DNA of 64,000 bases from Roseimicrobium gellanilyticum (GTDB lineage: Bacteria > Verrucomicrobiota > Verrucomicrobiia > Verrucomicrobiales > Verrucomicrobiaceae), in contig NZ_QNRR01000008.1 in the NCBI RefSeq assembly GCF_003315205.1, forward strand, positions 310,001 through 374,000, written 5' to 3'. Positions 35,640 through 43,936 of the stretch are shown piece by piece (position 1 is the stretch's first letter; every line of letters begins with the position of its first letter). Made by a program: the position numbers and the translations under genes. A model generated the notes under the pieces. That model was not told the origin of the DNA and did not search any database. It was given only the letters and a program-made list of their open reading frames with translations.

Positions 35640-36154
35640 GTGGGCGGTGAGCTTGATGGCTCGCCAAGGGACTGGCGAGGTACGTTGGGAGTGTCTTACC
35701 ATGGGTGCGAATTCAAGTTATCATGGAGGATTTGTCCCGGAGGGACAGCGGCTGGTAGCCGGTCGGTGGAGGGAGTCTTGACGACCGCAACCACCGGATC
35801 ACGCAGAGGGAAAGAGATACCGTCCCGGAGGTGACGGCGGAAAGGGTGGCTTGCCGGATTCAGGTGCCATCGTCTTGCCACACTTTCCGGCGTGCCCTCC
35901 GGGACGCCTTGATGTTCTCGCCATAGATCCGGTGGTTGGGGTCGTCTAGACTCCCTCCACCGACCGGCTACCGGCCGTGCTCCCTCCGGGAGCAAATGCA
36001 GGGCCTGAGCGATGGGGTGGGCGTCTCCAGTCGAAGCTGCCTGTGACGAAGCTGCCGGTGCCGGACCACCGCAATCAGCTTGATGATTTCCCCATCTGGT
36101 CAATCTTGCCTGCCCCCTTTTTATTCTCACCACCTCTTCTGACCCCTCCCCGCC
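35640..36154. other. Intergenic stretch with a long palindromic repeat upstream of thrS
   Basis: Nearly all of it is a palindromic repeat (35731-35996) and flanking unique sequence. No gene, and no threonine-responsive leader or T-box is visible in front of thrS. Confidence 0.7.
35731..35996. repeat. Long palindromic repeat with GGTAGCCGGT arms
   Basis: Outer arms TTTGTCCCGGAGGGAC (left) and, inverted, TTTGCTCCCGGAGGGAG (right), with inner words CTGGTAGCCGGTCGGTGGAG and its complement. The internal part resembles that of the MITE at 12893-13254 (GTCCCGGAGGGAC, GGTAGCCGGTGG), but the outer MITE ends are absent here. Confidence 0.8.
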
Positions 36155-38113
36155 ATGTCCGCCGAACGCAAGACCCTTGAAGAACGCGCCCAGATGTCTG
36201 ATCTGGAGCGCCTGCGTCACTCCTGCGCGCACGTCATGGCCACCGCCATCCTGCGTCTGTGGCCGGATGCACAGTTTGCCTACGGGCCGCCCGTGGAGAG
36301 TGGCTTCTACTACGACTTCGACATGAAGCACCGGCTCACGCCGGACGACTTCGAGAAAATCGAGGCGGAGATGAAGAAGGTCGCCAAGGACAACCAGCGC
36401 TTTGACAAGAAGGTGATCACGCGTGAGGAGGCCATTGCGCTTGCGGAGAGCGGGCGTCTCGGCGGCCTTACGGAGCGCCCGGGGAATCCGAGCCAGTTCA
36501 AGCTGGACCTCATTGCCAAGATTCCGGAAGGGGAGGAAATCTCCTGCTACCAGAATGGCGAGTTCCTGGACCTGTGCGCCGGGCCGCACGTGAACTACAC
36601 GTCGAAGTGCAAGAACACGAAGCTCATGTCGGTGGCCAGCGCTTACTACATGGGGGACGAGACGAAGCCCCAGCTCCAGCGCCTGTACGGTACGGCCTTC
36701 CCCACGGCGGAAGAGCTCGCAAAGCACCTCGAGCAGCTCGAAGAAGCGAAGAAGCGCGACCACCGCAAGCTGGGCCGCGAACTACAGCTCTTCGCGATTG
36801 ATGAGAAGGTGGGCCAGGGGCTCATCCTCTGGCTGCCGAAGGGCGCCATCCTGCGTCAGGAACTGCAAAACTTCATCAGCGAAGAATTGCGCAAGCAGGG
36901 TTACCAGCAGGTCTTCACACCGCACATCGGCAAGCTGGAGCTGTACAAGACGAGCGGTCACTTCCCGTACTACAAGGACTCGCAGTTCTCCCCGGTGATT
37001 GAGAACGACGACCTGAAGAAGGCGGCCGCCGAGGGCTGCACGTGCGCCGAGGTCATGGAGCGCCTGGACGGCATCTCCAAGAAGCTGCGTGAGGAAATCA
37101 ACTCCCGCACGGGTGCGGATACGATTCCTGAGTCGCGTGTGCGACCGGATGATGACCTTTACGATGGCTTCCTGCTGAAGCCGATGAATTGCCCGCATCA
37201 CATCCGCATCTTTGCGCAGACGCCGAAGTCGTATCGCGACCTGCCGGTGCGCCTCGCCGAGTTCGGCACGGTGTATCGCTGGGAGCAGAGCGGGGAGCTC
37301 GGCGGCATGACGCGCGTGCGTGGCTTCACGCAGGATGATGCGCACCTCTTCTGCACGGAGGAACAGGTGGCGCAGGAAGTGCTCGGCTGTCTCTCCCTGG
37401 TGAAGACGGTGCTGACCACGCTGGGCATGCATGACTACCGCGTGCGTGTGGGTCTGCGCGACCCGGACAGCAGCAAATTCACCGGCAATGCCGAGAAGTG
37501 GGACCTCGCGGAGGCCGCCTGCCGCGCCGCGGCGCAGAGCCTGGGCGTGCCCTTCACGGAGGAGCCCGGTGAGGCCGCCTTCTACGGGCCGAAGATCGAC
37601 TTCGTGATCAAGGATGTCATCGGTCGCGAGTGGCAGCTGGGCACGGTGCAGGTGGACTACGTGCTGCCGGTGCGCTTTGACCTCACATACACGGGTGCGG
37701 ATAACAAGGCGCATCGTCCCGTGATGATTCACCGTGCGCCCTTCGGCAGCATGGAGCGTTTCTGCGGCGTGCTGATTGAGCACTTCGCCGGTCACTTCCC
37801 CACGTGGCTCGCGCCGGAGCAGGTGCGTATTCTCACGGTGAGTGAGAAGAGCGATGCCTTCGCCGGTGAGGTACTCAGCGCCCTGCAGGCCGCCGGTCTG
37901 CGTGTGACGCTGGTGAATGACTCCGACAAGATTGGCGCGAAGATTCGCAACGCCCAGCTCGACCGCGTGCCCTACATGCTGGTGCTTGGTGAGAAGGAAG
38001 CGACGAGTGGCAACGTGGCCATCCGCCACTCCAAGAAGGGTGACCTCGGTGTGAAGCCGCTGGCGGCTTTTGTGGAGGAAATCACCGCGGAGGTGGCGGA
38101 GCGGAAGCTGTAG
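36155..38113 (+). CDS. thrS: Threonine--tRNA ligase
   Basis: A 652-residue class II synthetase that joins threonine to its tRNA. The N-terminal editing-type domain begins at once with LRHSCAHVMATA, so the usual TGS domain of about 60 residues is missing. The zinc-site and catalytic motifs are PMNCPHHIRIF, ELGGMTRVRGFTQDDAH and IHRAPFGSMERF. Between motif-1 region SGHFPYYKDS and PMNCP there is an insert of about 55-60 residues with Cys-Thr-Cys (EGCTCAEVMERLDGISKKL), not in the Escherichia coli enzyme. The start is the ATG directly before SAERKTLEE. Confidence 0.95.
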   Translation: MSAERKTLEERAQMSDLERLRHSCAHVMATAILRLWPDAQFAYGPPVESGFYYDFDMKHRLTPDDFEKIEAEMKKVAKDNQRFDKKVITREEAIALAESGRLGGLTERPGNPSQFKLDLIAKIPEGEEISCYQNGEFLDLCAGPHVNYTSKCKNTKLMSVASAYYMGDETKPQLQRLYGTAFPTAEELAKHLEQLEEAKKRDHRKLGRELQLFAIDEKVGQGLILWLPKGAILRQELQNFISEELRKQGYQQVFTPHIGKLELYKTSGHFPYYKDSQFSPVIENDDLKKAAAEGCTCAEVMERLDGISKKLREEINSRTGADTIPESRVRPDDDLYDGFLLKPMNCPHHIRIFAQTPKSYRDLPVRLAEFGTVYRWEQSGELGGMTRVRGFTQDDAHLFCTEEQVAQEVLGCLSLVKTVLTTLGMHDYRVRVGLRDPDSSKFTGNAEKWDLAEAACRAAAQSLGVPFTEEPGEAAFYGPKIDFVIKDVIGREWQLGTVQVDYVLPVRFDLTYTGADNKAHRPVMIHRAPFGSMERFCGVLIEHFAGHFPTWLAPEQVRILTVSEKSDAFAGEVLSALQAAGLRVTLVNDSDKIGAKIRNAQLDRVPYMLVLGEKEATSGNVAIRHSKKGDLGVKPLAAFVEEITAEVAERKL

Positions 38114-38195
38114 TAATGCAGCGTGTTGGATGTGTTTGAGCTGCTTTGTGAAGGTCGCAAAGCAGCGAAAGCAGCAGAGCAGCAAAGAACTCCAC

Positions 38196-38247
38196 GGAGG
38201 TTAGGCCTTCTGGCCTGACGTGGATGTTGGGTCTTCTGACCCGACAG
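38196..38247 (+). repeat. REP element
   Basis: GGAGGTTAGGCCTTCTGGCC then TGACGTGGATGTTGGGTC with a second hairpin GGGTCTTCTGACCC. It is oriented toward an inverted copy at 38817-38866; the pair encloses a 103-residue membrane protein gene. Confidence 0.9.
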
Positions 38248-38284
38248 TGGCGCAGGGATCGCCGCGTGGAGGTGGTGCGCTGTG

Positions 38285-38596
38285 TCAGTCTGTGGCCTGA
38301 GTTCTCCTTGTCCCTAGCAACGGCGCGGTACAGCACACCAGCAGGGGGAGAGCAAAGAGCAGAGCTCTGGAGAGGAAGTAGAGCATGCCACGCTCATGAA
38401 TCACCGCATAGCGATAGCCGGGATGAGTGAGAAGTGGTGCTCCCGCAAGTCCGAAGAGGACCGCGATGACCAAGGCGAGCCAGAGCATGCGAGGCCAACG
38501 TAAGATGATGGCCGACAGCACGACGCTCAATGACAACGAGGCAATGAGCAGGGTGGTCTGACTCGCGTGCGCCAGGTCTGGGAGGATTTGTATCAT
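38285..38596 (-). CDS. Small three-segment membrane protein
   Basis: A 103-residue protein with three predicted membrane segments (TTLLIASLSLSVVLSAIIL, LWLALVIAVLFGLAGAPLL, ALLFALPLLVCC). Its length, hydrophobicity and position between inverted REPs suggest a real gene; no family is recognised. The start is the ATG before IQILPDLAHASQ. Confidence 0.65.
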   Translation of the reverse strand: MIQILPDLAHASQTTLLIASLSLSVVLSAIILRWPRMLWLALVIAVLFGLAGAPLLTHPGYRYAVIHERGMLYFLSRALLFALPLLVCCTAPLLGTRRTQATD

Positions 38597-38912
38597 GCTC
38601 GCGAGGGATGATGACAGACTTGTGGGAGGGTGGGCGAGCGGTCCGTTTGGGGAGGGGCTTGCGCCTGCATCGATTGAAAGGATAGCCGCAAAAAAACGCA
38701 AGAGACGCAATGGTTGGGATGGCAGGTGCCCTGTGCGTCCTTTGCCTCTCTGCCCCTTTTGCGGTGAGCCGGAAACAGCCGTGCGGTGCGAAGGGGCAAT
38801 GTTGCGTTGCGCCGCCGTCGGGTCGGAAGACCCAACATCCACGTCAGGCCGGAAGGCCTAACCTCCGTCAGTTTTTTTGCTGCTTCGCTGCTTTGCGTTT
38901 CACCTGTACGCG
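38597..38912. other. Repeat-rich intergenic stretch
   Basis: Contains a repeat with GTCCTTTGCCTCTCTGCCCC (related to 44.0, 49.7 and 50.2 kb) at about 38735-38765, then the REP at 38817-38866 and a GCTTCGCTGCTTTGCG word. No gene. Confidence 0.7.
38817..38866 (-). repeat. REP element, inverted partner
   Basis: Reverse-oriented copy ending CCGGAAGGCCTAACCTCC; partner of 38196-38247. Confidence 0.9.
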
Positions 38913-39554
38913 CTAGGCAGCCGCAGCCGCGCGCCGGCCAATCAATGGCATCGCGCGCAGGTGACGCAGGACGGCTTCGGTGTTGTACACGAGCACGAGC
39001 AGCAGGGCACCGGTGAGGTCGGCAATCAGGGAGTGCTGGAAGAAGACGAGCGTACTGGGGTAGGGTGGGATGCCCACGGTGAGGGCCTGCACCCAGCCAT
39101 CGACGTTCTTGGGATAGTAGGGCTCGATCCACCAGCACATGGTATTCGTCACCACGTAGAAAAGGACACTGCACGCGAGTGTGCCGCCCAAGGTTTCCAC
39201 CACGCCCGCGCGGTCGCGAAGGCGGGAACCCCACCATGCGGCGAAGACGTAGCAGCCGTAAGCGAGGAGAATCTCATAGCGACCACCTTGAGTCACGGCG
39301 GAGAAACTGAAGCCATCGCAAGCCCAGTCGACGACCAGGAGGATGAGTGCCCACGACCACCAGGGGAGTGGGCGGGGGAACATGAGGGCACCTGCAAACG
39401 CGAACGCGACGAGCGGGCTGAGATTCGGCACGCCTGTCACAATGCCCTGCTGCGCCAGCACGCGAAGAAGAAGTGCTCCCGCCATGAGAATGAGGGGGAA
39501 CCAGATGGTGGTGGCGGCGGAGTTGGAGCGTTGATCAGCCCGGTCTTGAAGCAT
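38913..39554 (-). CDS. Polytopic membrane protein (DUF6580-like, S-component-like)
   Basis: A 213-residue membrane protein with about six membrane segments (FPLILMAGALLLRVLAQQ, SPLVAFAFAGALMFP, WSWALILLVVDW, and more). The sequence PNLSPLVAFAFAGALMFPR resembles DUF6580 proteins, small transporters thought to resemble ECF S-components; this is family resemblance only. The start near 39554 or 39614 is unsettled. Confidence 0.7.
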   Translation of the reverse strand: MLQDRADQRSNSAATTIWFPLILMAGALLLRVLAQQGIVTGVPNLSPLVAFAFAGALMFPRPLPWWSWALILLVVDWACDGFSFSAVTQGGRYEILLAYGCYVFAAWWGSRLRDRAGVVETLGGTLACSVLFYVVTNTMCWWIEPYYPKNVDGWVQALTVGIPPYPSTLVFFQHSLIADLTGALLLVLVYNTEAVLRHLRAMPLIGRRAAAAA

Positions 39555-39658
39555 GCCTGCATCAAACGACAGAAGCGGCGAGGGGACAAGGGGGAATTTG
39601 TCTAAGAAAGACATAGACAAGAAAGGGCTCGCGTCCTACAGCAATCCGTCTCCCCCCG

Positions 39659-40480
39659 ATGATTCGTTCCCGGCACGTTTTTTTGTCCTCACTTCTGGCC
39701 ACCTGCGCCGTGGCTCTCACCTTGCTTGCGCCTGCCTCGCTGTGGGCGCAGTCCGGCACCTCCAGTTCCTACTTCATGCTGCAGGGACCTCTGGGGCCGG
39801 GTGGCGCCTATGTGACGGAGAAATTCCGCGTGGAGTACACTGGACTGCTGACGATTCCAGGATATCAGCCGGCTCCCCCTGGTTCCCCTCAGCCTCTGGT
39901 GAACTCTGGTGAGGCACTGCTGGTCTCCATCTTCGGCAATGGCGTGACTGTTCCCTCGGGTACGTATACAAACTCGGTGGGCACGGTCGAGGCCGGAGGT
40001 GGATTCCTCTCCGGATTCCAGCTTTCGGGCGGTGGCATGGTGTATCCCGGACCGTGGCCTTTCGGCGCGCAGTGGAACTATTTTGTCTCAGGCGGGAGCT
40101 ATGAGAACACCTTCGCAGACCCTGTGGAAATCGGAAACTACCCGGACGCCACCTGGACCTGGTCCTACACAGGGATGTCTGACCGTTATCTGGAAGATGG
40201 CAGTATTGACGCGTGGTCGTATGCTGCCGGGACGCAGGTGGGCGAGGATGAATGGGGGCCCATCATGGTGCCGCCGCTTCCCTCGGGTGTGCAGCCCACA
40301 TTGGCGGACTTCTCTGGCCCCGGGTACATGGAGACGCTGATTTCGGGCTCTGGCCTGCCGTACAGCGTGTACCGCATCTCTGCCGTGCCGGAGCCGGGCA
40401 GGGCGATGTTGTTGCTGGTGGGCGCTATCGTCATCGTGGCGCGTCGCTCGCGCAGGAAGCCGGTTTGGTGTATGGGCTGA
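39659..40480 (+). CDS. PEP-CTERM sorting-domain protein
   Basis: A 273-residue exported protein. After the signal (TLLAPASLWAQ) a beta-rich mature part without known domain follows. The C-terminus is a PEP-CTERM signal: the motif VPEPGRA, a membrane helix (MLLLVGAIVIVA) and a basic tail RRSRRK. Exosortase (EpsH) would cut at the PEP motif and attach the protein to the surface; no exosortase gene is in this window. Such proteins commonly accompany exopolysaccharide. Function of the mature part is unknown. Confidence 0.85.
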   Translation: MIRSRHVFLSSLLATCAVALTLLAPASLWAQSGTSSSYFMLQGPLGPGGAYVTEKFRVEYTGLLTIPGYQPAPPGSPQPLVNSGEALLVSIFGNGVTVPSGTYTNSVGTVEAGGGFLSGFQLSGGGMVYPGPWPFGAQWNYFVSGGSYENTFADPVEIGNYPDATWTWSYTGMSDRYLEDGSIDAWSYAAGTQVGEDEWGPIMVPPLPSGVQPTLADFSGPGYMETLISGSGLPYSVYRISAVPEPGRAMLLLVGAIVIVARRSRRKPVWCMG

Positions 40481-40529
40481 TAGTTACAGGTACGGTCACT
40501 GTGATCACCCGAATCCACGCTCTTCATTT

Positions 40530-41330
40530 ATGAGGTCATCCCTCGCGGCAGCCATCGATTGCAGCGGCACTGCGCATCGCAGGCGGAGGCGCGTGGCGGG
40601 GTTCACCCTGGTGGAGTTGCTGGTGGTGGTGACACTGCTGGCGGTGCTGGCCACGATCACCTTTGGTGGGTACCGCCTGTATATCAGGCTGGCCACACGG
40701 GCACATTGCTCAAACAATCTGCGCCAGCTCAGCATGGCGGTGAATCTCTACACTTCGGACAATGGCGGATTTTTCCCACCGTATGTGAAGACGAATCGCG
40801 ACGGCTCACGCGAGTGGTTCTTTGGCAAGGAGCCGTACCAGCCCGGGGTGCCGGAGGGCAAGCGCGATCTGGATCGCGAGGCCGGTCCTCTCTATCCCTA
40901 CATCGAATCGGTGGGGAACGTGGAAGTCTGCAAGGGCTTCAACTATGGGAACGCGCTGTGGAAGGCGAAGTTCAAGGGCGCAAGCTACGGCTACGGGTAC
41001 AACTGGGCACTGGGCGGCCGCATGACAGGCAATCCCATGAATGTGGCCCACCTGCAGCATGCCACGTCCGTCATTCTCATGGGAGACTGTGGCCAGGTGA
41101 ATACCTTCCAGAAGCCGGCGAGCCCCAGCAATCCGATGATTGAGGAGTTCTACATCATCAATGAATCGTACAAGACGATTCACTTCCGCCACGGCAACAA
41201 GGCGAACATCCTCTTTGTCGATGGGCATGTGGAGCTGATGGATCCGTATCCCGGTACGGAGGAGCGGCGCATTCCTGGAGAATTGCTGGGCCGCGTGACG
41301 AAGGTGGGCAGCGCGGAGATGCTGAAGTAG
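40530..41330 (+). CDS. Prepilin-like protein with H-X9-DG domain
   Basis: A 266-residue protein of the DUF1559-like family found in Verrucomicrobiota and Planctomycetota. The N-terminus has a type IV prepilin methylation site, GFTLVELLVVVTLLAVLATI, with Gly before Phe as the cut. A cysteine-containing body follows, and the C-terminal H-X9-DG motif is clear: the His before GNKANILFVDG is separated from it by nine residues. Probably exported by a type II or type IV pilus system and part of pseudopili. It follows the PEP-CTERM gene by 49 bases on the same strand. Confidence 0.88.
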   Translation: MRSSLAAAIDCSGTAHRRRRRVAGFTLVELLVVVTLLAVLATITFGGYRLYIRLATRAHCSNNLRQLSMAVNLYTSDNGGFFPPYVKTNRDGSREWFFGKEPYQPGVPEGKRDLDREAGPLYPYIESVGNVEVCKGFNYGNALWKAKFKGASYGYGYNWALGGRMTGNPMNVAHLQHATSVILMGDCGQVNTFQKPASPSNPMIEEFYIINESYKTIHFRHGNKANILFVDGHVELMDPYPGTEERRIPGELLGRVTKVGSAEMLK

Positions 41331-41399
41331 GGAGAGTTGATAGCCTGAAGTCCTCGGGTGACGAACGGCATGGAACTGCCGTCCCTCAGGCTATCAACC

Positions 41400-41587
41400 G
41401 GGTTAAACAAAGTCGTGGTTTTGGATCAGGGGGACTTGCCGTACCGCGACCAGCGGTCGCAGCCACAGCCTGAGCCATCCCCTACGCGGCGATAGCAGTC
41501 GTGGTACTCCTGTGGCTGCGACCGCTGGTCGCGGTGGGGGTGGCGCGACCTAAGACAAAAATGGCTACACAGTGACTTAAACCGCCC
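41400..41587. mobile_element. MITE-like element, 188 bp
   Basis: Same family as 20253-20447: interior words AAACAAAGTCGTGG, CCGCGACCAGCGGTCGCAGC and the inverted partner, GGCTACACAG near the right end. The right end, inverted, is GGGCGGTTTAAG and is followed by TA; the left end is shortened (GGGTTAAAC), and the left TA is missing, as if a few bases were lost. The element splits a CTATCAAC-family repeat. Confidence 0.82.
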
Positions 41588-41652
41588 TAGACCATCACCC
41601 CTACCCGGAACCGCCGCAGTCGGCCAGGTCCAGTAAAAACTGAAAAATAGTC

Positions 41653-41680
41653 TTGCGCTCCCAGAGGCTGGCCTTATCAT
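41653..41680 (+). promoter_or_regulatory. Probable promoter of the ArsR-SRPBCC operon
   Basis: A -35-like TTGCGC (41653-41658) and a -10-like TATCAT (41675-41680) are 16 bases apart. Transcription would start about 7 bases later, next to the start codon at 41689, so the transcript may have almost no leader. Confidence 0.55.
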
Positions 41681-41698
41681 TCAACCGTATGGTTGAAT
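41679..41698. promoter_or_regulatory. ArsR-family operator overlapping the start codon
   Basis: A 20-bp perfect dyad with 8-bp arms, ATTCAACC-GTAT-GGTTGAAT. CAACC-N4-GGTTG is the pattern of operators of ArsR regulators paired with SRPBCC genes. It begins at the -10 box and contains the ATG at 41689, so binding would block both promoter and start. Autoregulation is inferred. Confidence 0.75.
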
Positions 41699-42069
41699 AT
41701 GACTCAGACCTGCTGGACAAGACCTTCGGGGCGCTGGCAGACCCGACAAGACGGCGCATCCTGGCGCAGTTGTCGGAGGGGGAGATTTGCGTCACGGACC
41801 TGGCGAAGCCCCACGCTATGTCCCTCGCGGCCGTGTCCAAGCACGTCATCGTGCTGGAAAGGGCCGGACTCGTGAAACGCCGGAAGGATGGCCGGGTGCA
41901 CTCCCTGGCCCTGGACGCGAAGCCGATGGAGGAGGCGCAGGCGTGGCTGGACAGTTACCGCCAGTTCTGGACGGCAAACCTGGATGGCTTCGAGAAGTAC
42001 CTGGAGAAACTACAACCCAATAAGGAGACCAAACCCGATGACGATGCCCCTACCCACACCCACAACTAA
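41689..42069 (+). CDS. ArsR family transcriptional repressor
   Basis: A 126-residue winged helix regulator. The core DKTFGALADPTRRRILAQL, then VTDLAKPHAMSLAAVSKHVI and the wing GLVKRRKDGRVHSL, is typical of the ArsR branch linked to SRPBCC/AHSA1 genes. It lacks the Cys pair of metal-sensing members, so it does not look like a metal sensor. It overlaps the next gene by 32 bases. The start is the ATG inside the operator dyad. Confidence 0.9.
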   Translation: MVEYDSDLLDKTFGALADPTRRRILAQLSEGEICVTDLAKPHAMSLAAVSKHVIVLERAGLVKRRKDGRVHSLALDAKPMEEAQAWLDSYRQFWTANLDGFEKYLEKLQPNKETKPDDDAPTHTHN

Positions 42070-42550
42070 CGAGCTGCAGAAGCCTGACAACGCCACGCTC
42101 ATTCTTCGACGCGTGCTGAATGCTCCCCAGGAGCTGGCCTACCAGGTGTGGACCTCTGCGGAGCACGTGAAACTCTGGATGCAGCCGGAGCCGGGCATGC
42201 AGATTCCCTTCGCCGTCATGGACGTGCGCGTCGGTGGAAAGTTCCGCATCCAGATGCAGCAGACGGACGGGGAGTACTTCACCGCGCAGGGCGTCTTCCG
42301 CGAGGTGAAGCCGCCGGAGAAGCTGGTCTACACGTGGGACTGGGAGAAGGACGGCAGCGGCGAGGAATTTGGTGAACCGGAGGGGAAGGAAACCCTGGTG
42401 ACGGTGGAGTTCCTGAAGCGCGGTGACCGTACGGAGATGATCTTCACGCACACGAGATTTGCCACGGTGGAGAGCCGGGACAGCCACTCGCGTGGTTGGA
42501 GCCGCATCATCGATTGCCTGGCCGCCTTCCTGGAGAAGCCGAAGGCCTGA
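42038..42550 (+). CDS. SRPBCC (AHSA1-like) domain protein
   Basis: A 170-residue hydrophobic-pocket protein of the START/AHSA1 group. Residues 20-165 hold the fold: RRVLNAPQELAYQVWTSAEH, then KFRIQMQQTDGEYFTAQGVF and the C-terminal helix SRIIDCLAAFLEKPKA. The ATG is preceded by TAAGGAGACC, a good binding site, and lies inside the last 32 bases of arsR. The pair is a standard operon; the ligand is unknown. Confidence 0.85.
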   Translation: MTMPLPTPTTNELQKPDNATLILRRVLNAPQELAYQVWTSAEHVKLWMQPEPGMQIPFAVMDVRVGGKFRIQMQQTDGEYFTAQGVFREVKPPEKLVYTWDWEKDGSGEEFGEPEGKETLVTVEFLKRGDRTEMIFTHTRFATVESRDSHSRGWSRIIDCLAAFLEKPKA

Positions 42551-42761
42551 CGGCCAGCGATTACTTTTACGCCTTTCATCATCTGAAGAATTTCAGGCAC
42601 GCCTGTCCGGGCGTCGACCGCTCGTTCGTCGTGCCTGTGAAATGAGAAACAAAAAACCACGGGTGTGATCCCGCGGGGGCGGAATTGGTCTGCCCAGGTG
42701 CAGAGGACGCTCATGTCTTTTTAATCAAATACTGTGTAGAAAAAATAAACAAGCCATCATC

Positions 42762-43616
42762 GTGACCATGAAACTCGAACCACATAAAGTCGTATCCCAA
42801 CAAGAGTGGACCACCGCGCGCAAGGCGCTGCTGAAAAAGGAGAAGGAATCCAGCAAGCTGCTGGACCAGCTCGCCGAGGAACGCCGCAAGCTGCCCTGGG
42901 TGAAGGTGACGAAGGACTATGTCTTTGACGCCCCCGGCGGCGCGAAGGTGAAGCTGGCGGACCTCTTCGGAAGGCACAGCCAGCTCGTGGTGTATCACTT
43001 CATGTTTGGACCTGATTGGAAAGAAGGCTGCCCGAGCTGCTCCTACGTGTCTGACCACAACAATGCCACCCTGCCGCACCTGGGCGCTCGTGATGTGAGC
43101 TACGTGGCCATCTCGCACGCGCCGATGGCGAAGCTGGAGGCCTTCAAGAAGCGCATGGGCTGGAACTTCCAGTGGGTGTCCGCTTATCACACCGACTTCA
43201 ACCAGGACTACCATGTCTCCTTCTCCAAGGAAGAGACGGCGAAGGGCAAGGTGTACTACAACTATGAAGAGACGGAGTTTCCCAGTGAAGAGGGACCCGG
43301 GCTGAGCGTCTTTTACAAGAACGAAGCGGGCGAAATCTTCCACACCTACTCCACCTTTGGTCGTGGGCTGGATATCCTCCTGGGGACCTACCGCATTCTC
43401 GACATGGTACCGAAGGGTCGTGATGAAGAGGAGCTGCCCTTCGGCATGGCGTGGCTGCGCTATCACGACCGTTATGAGAACAGTGGTGGAGACCAGAAGT
43501 TCGCGGACGCAGATATGCCCTACTGGCCGGTGTCCTCGCCTGAGGAAGTGGCAAACGGAGGCTGCGGTTGTGCCAGTGGCAGCGCGAAGAAATCCAAGGA
43601 GGAGGCTCTCGCGTGA
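42762..43616 (+). CDS. DUF899 thioredoxin-fold protein
   Basis: A 284-residue soluble protein. After an N-terminal helix rich in Lys and Glu the core matches DUF899: LPWVKVTKDYVFD, then YHFMFGPDWKEGCPSCSY, in which GCPSC is a CxxC in the thioredoxin-like position. The C-terminus ends in a Cys-rich tail, GGCGCASGSAKKS. It may be a peroxiredoxin-like or thiol oxidoreductase. A four-base overlap (GTGA) links it to the next gene. Confidence 0.85.
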   Translation: MTMKLEPHKVVSQQEWTTARKALLKKEKESSKLLDQLAEERRKLPWVKVTKDYVFDAPGGAKVKLADLFGRHSQLVVYHFMFGPDWKEGCPSCSYVSDHNNATLPHLGARDVSYVAISHAPMAKLEAFKKRMGWNFQWVSAYHTDFNQDYHVSFSKEETAKGKVYYNYEETEFPSEEGPGLSVFYKNEAGEIFHTYSTFGRGLDILLGTYRILDMVPKGRDEEELPFGMAWLRYHDRYENSGGDQKFADADMPYWPVSSPEEVANGGCGCASGSAKKSKEEALA

Positions 43617-43936
43617 GCACGCGCTCCTGCTGTGCCACGAGCAAGCACCAGACGTGCGCCGGCGAGGAGACTCGCCGGCCTGCGCCGGGGTCGTCTTCGC
43701 GATGGAGTCGTGGTGGCGAGGTCATGGGATGGCTCATGCCCACGGCCTTGCTGGCTCTCATGCCGAAGTGCCCTGCGTGTGTAGCGGGCTACGTGGCGCT
43801 CGCGACAGGTGTTGGCATTTCGCTGCCTGCGGCAGCATCGTTGCGTGTGATGCTGGTGATGGTTTGCGTGGCGTCGCTCGCGTTTCTGGTGTTGCGGCGG
43901 CTTGGGAAACTGCGGCGTGCGATGCGGCGCGCATAG
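43613..43936 (+). CDS. Small membrane protein with CPxC motif
   Basis: About 107 residues starting at a GTG that overlaps the stop of the DUF899 gene by GTGA. After a basic, Cys-containing N-terminal part come two membrane segments, the first with MPKCPACVAGYVALATGVG, then MLVMVCVASLAFLVL. The CPAC motif in the first helix recalls MerC-like metal or thiol membrane proteins. The overlap suggests coupled translation with DUF899 and a joint thiol role; that is inference. Confidence 0.68.
   Translation: MSTRSCCATSKHQTCAGEETRRPAPGSSSRWSRGGEVMGWLMPTALLALMPKCPACVAGYVALATGVGISLPAAASLRVMLVMVCVASLAFLVLRRLGKLRRAMRRA

Larger units (their letters stand above)
41331..41688. other. Repeat and regulatory stretch upstream of arsR
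   Basis: Holds a broken copy of the CTATCAAC repeat (left part near 41383-41399, right part GACCATCA after 41590), the MITE-like element inside it, and the promoter of the ArsR operon. No gene. Confidence 0.75.

Noticed and set aside
36001-36154. T-box or threonine leader before thrS
   Set aside because: No leader peptide with Thr codons and no T-box-like conserved word is seen.
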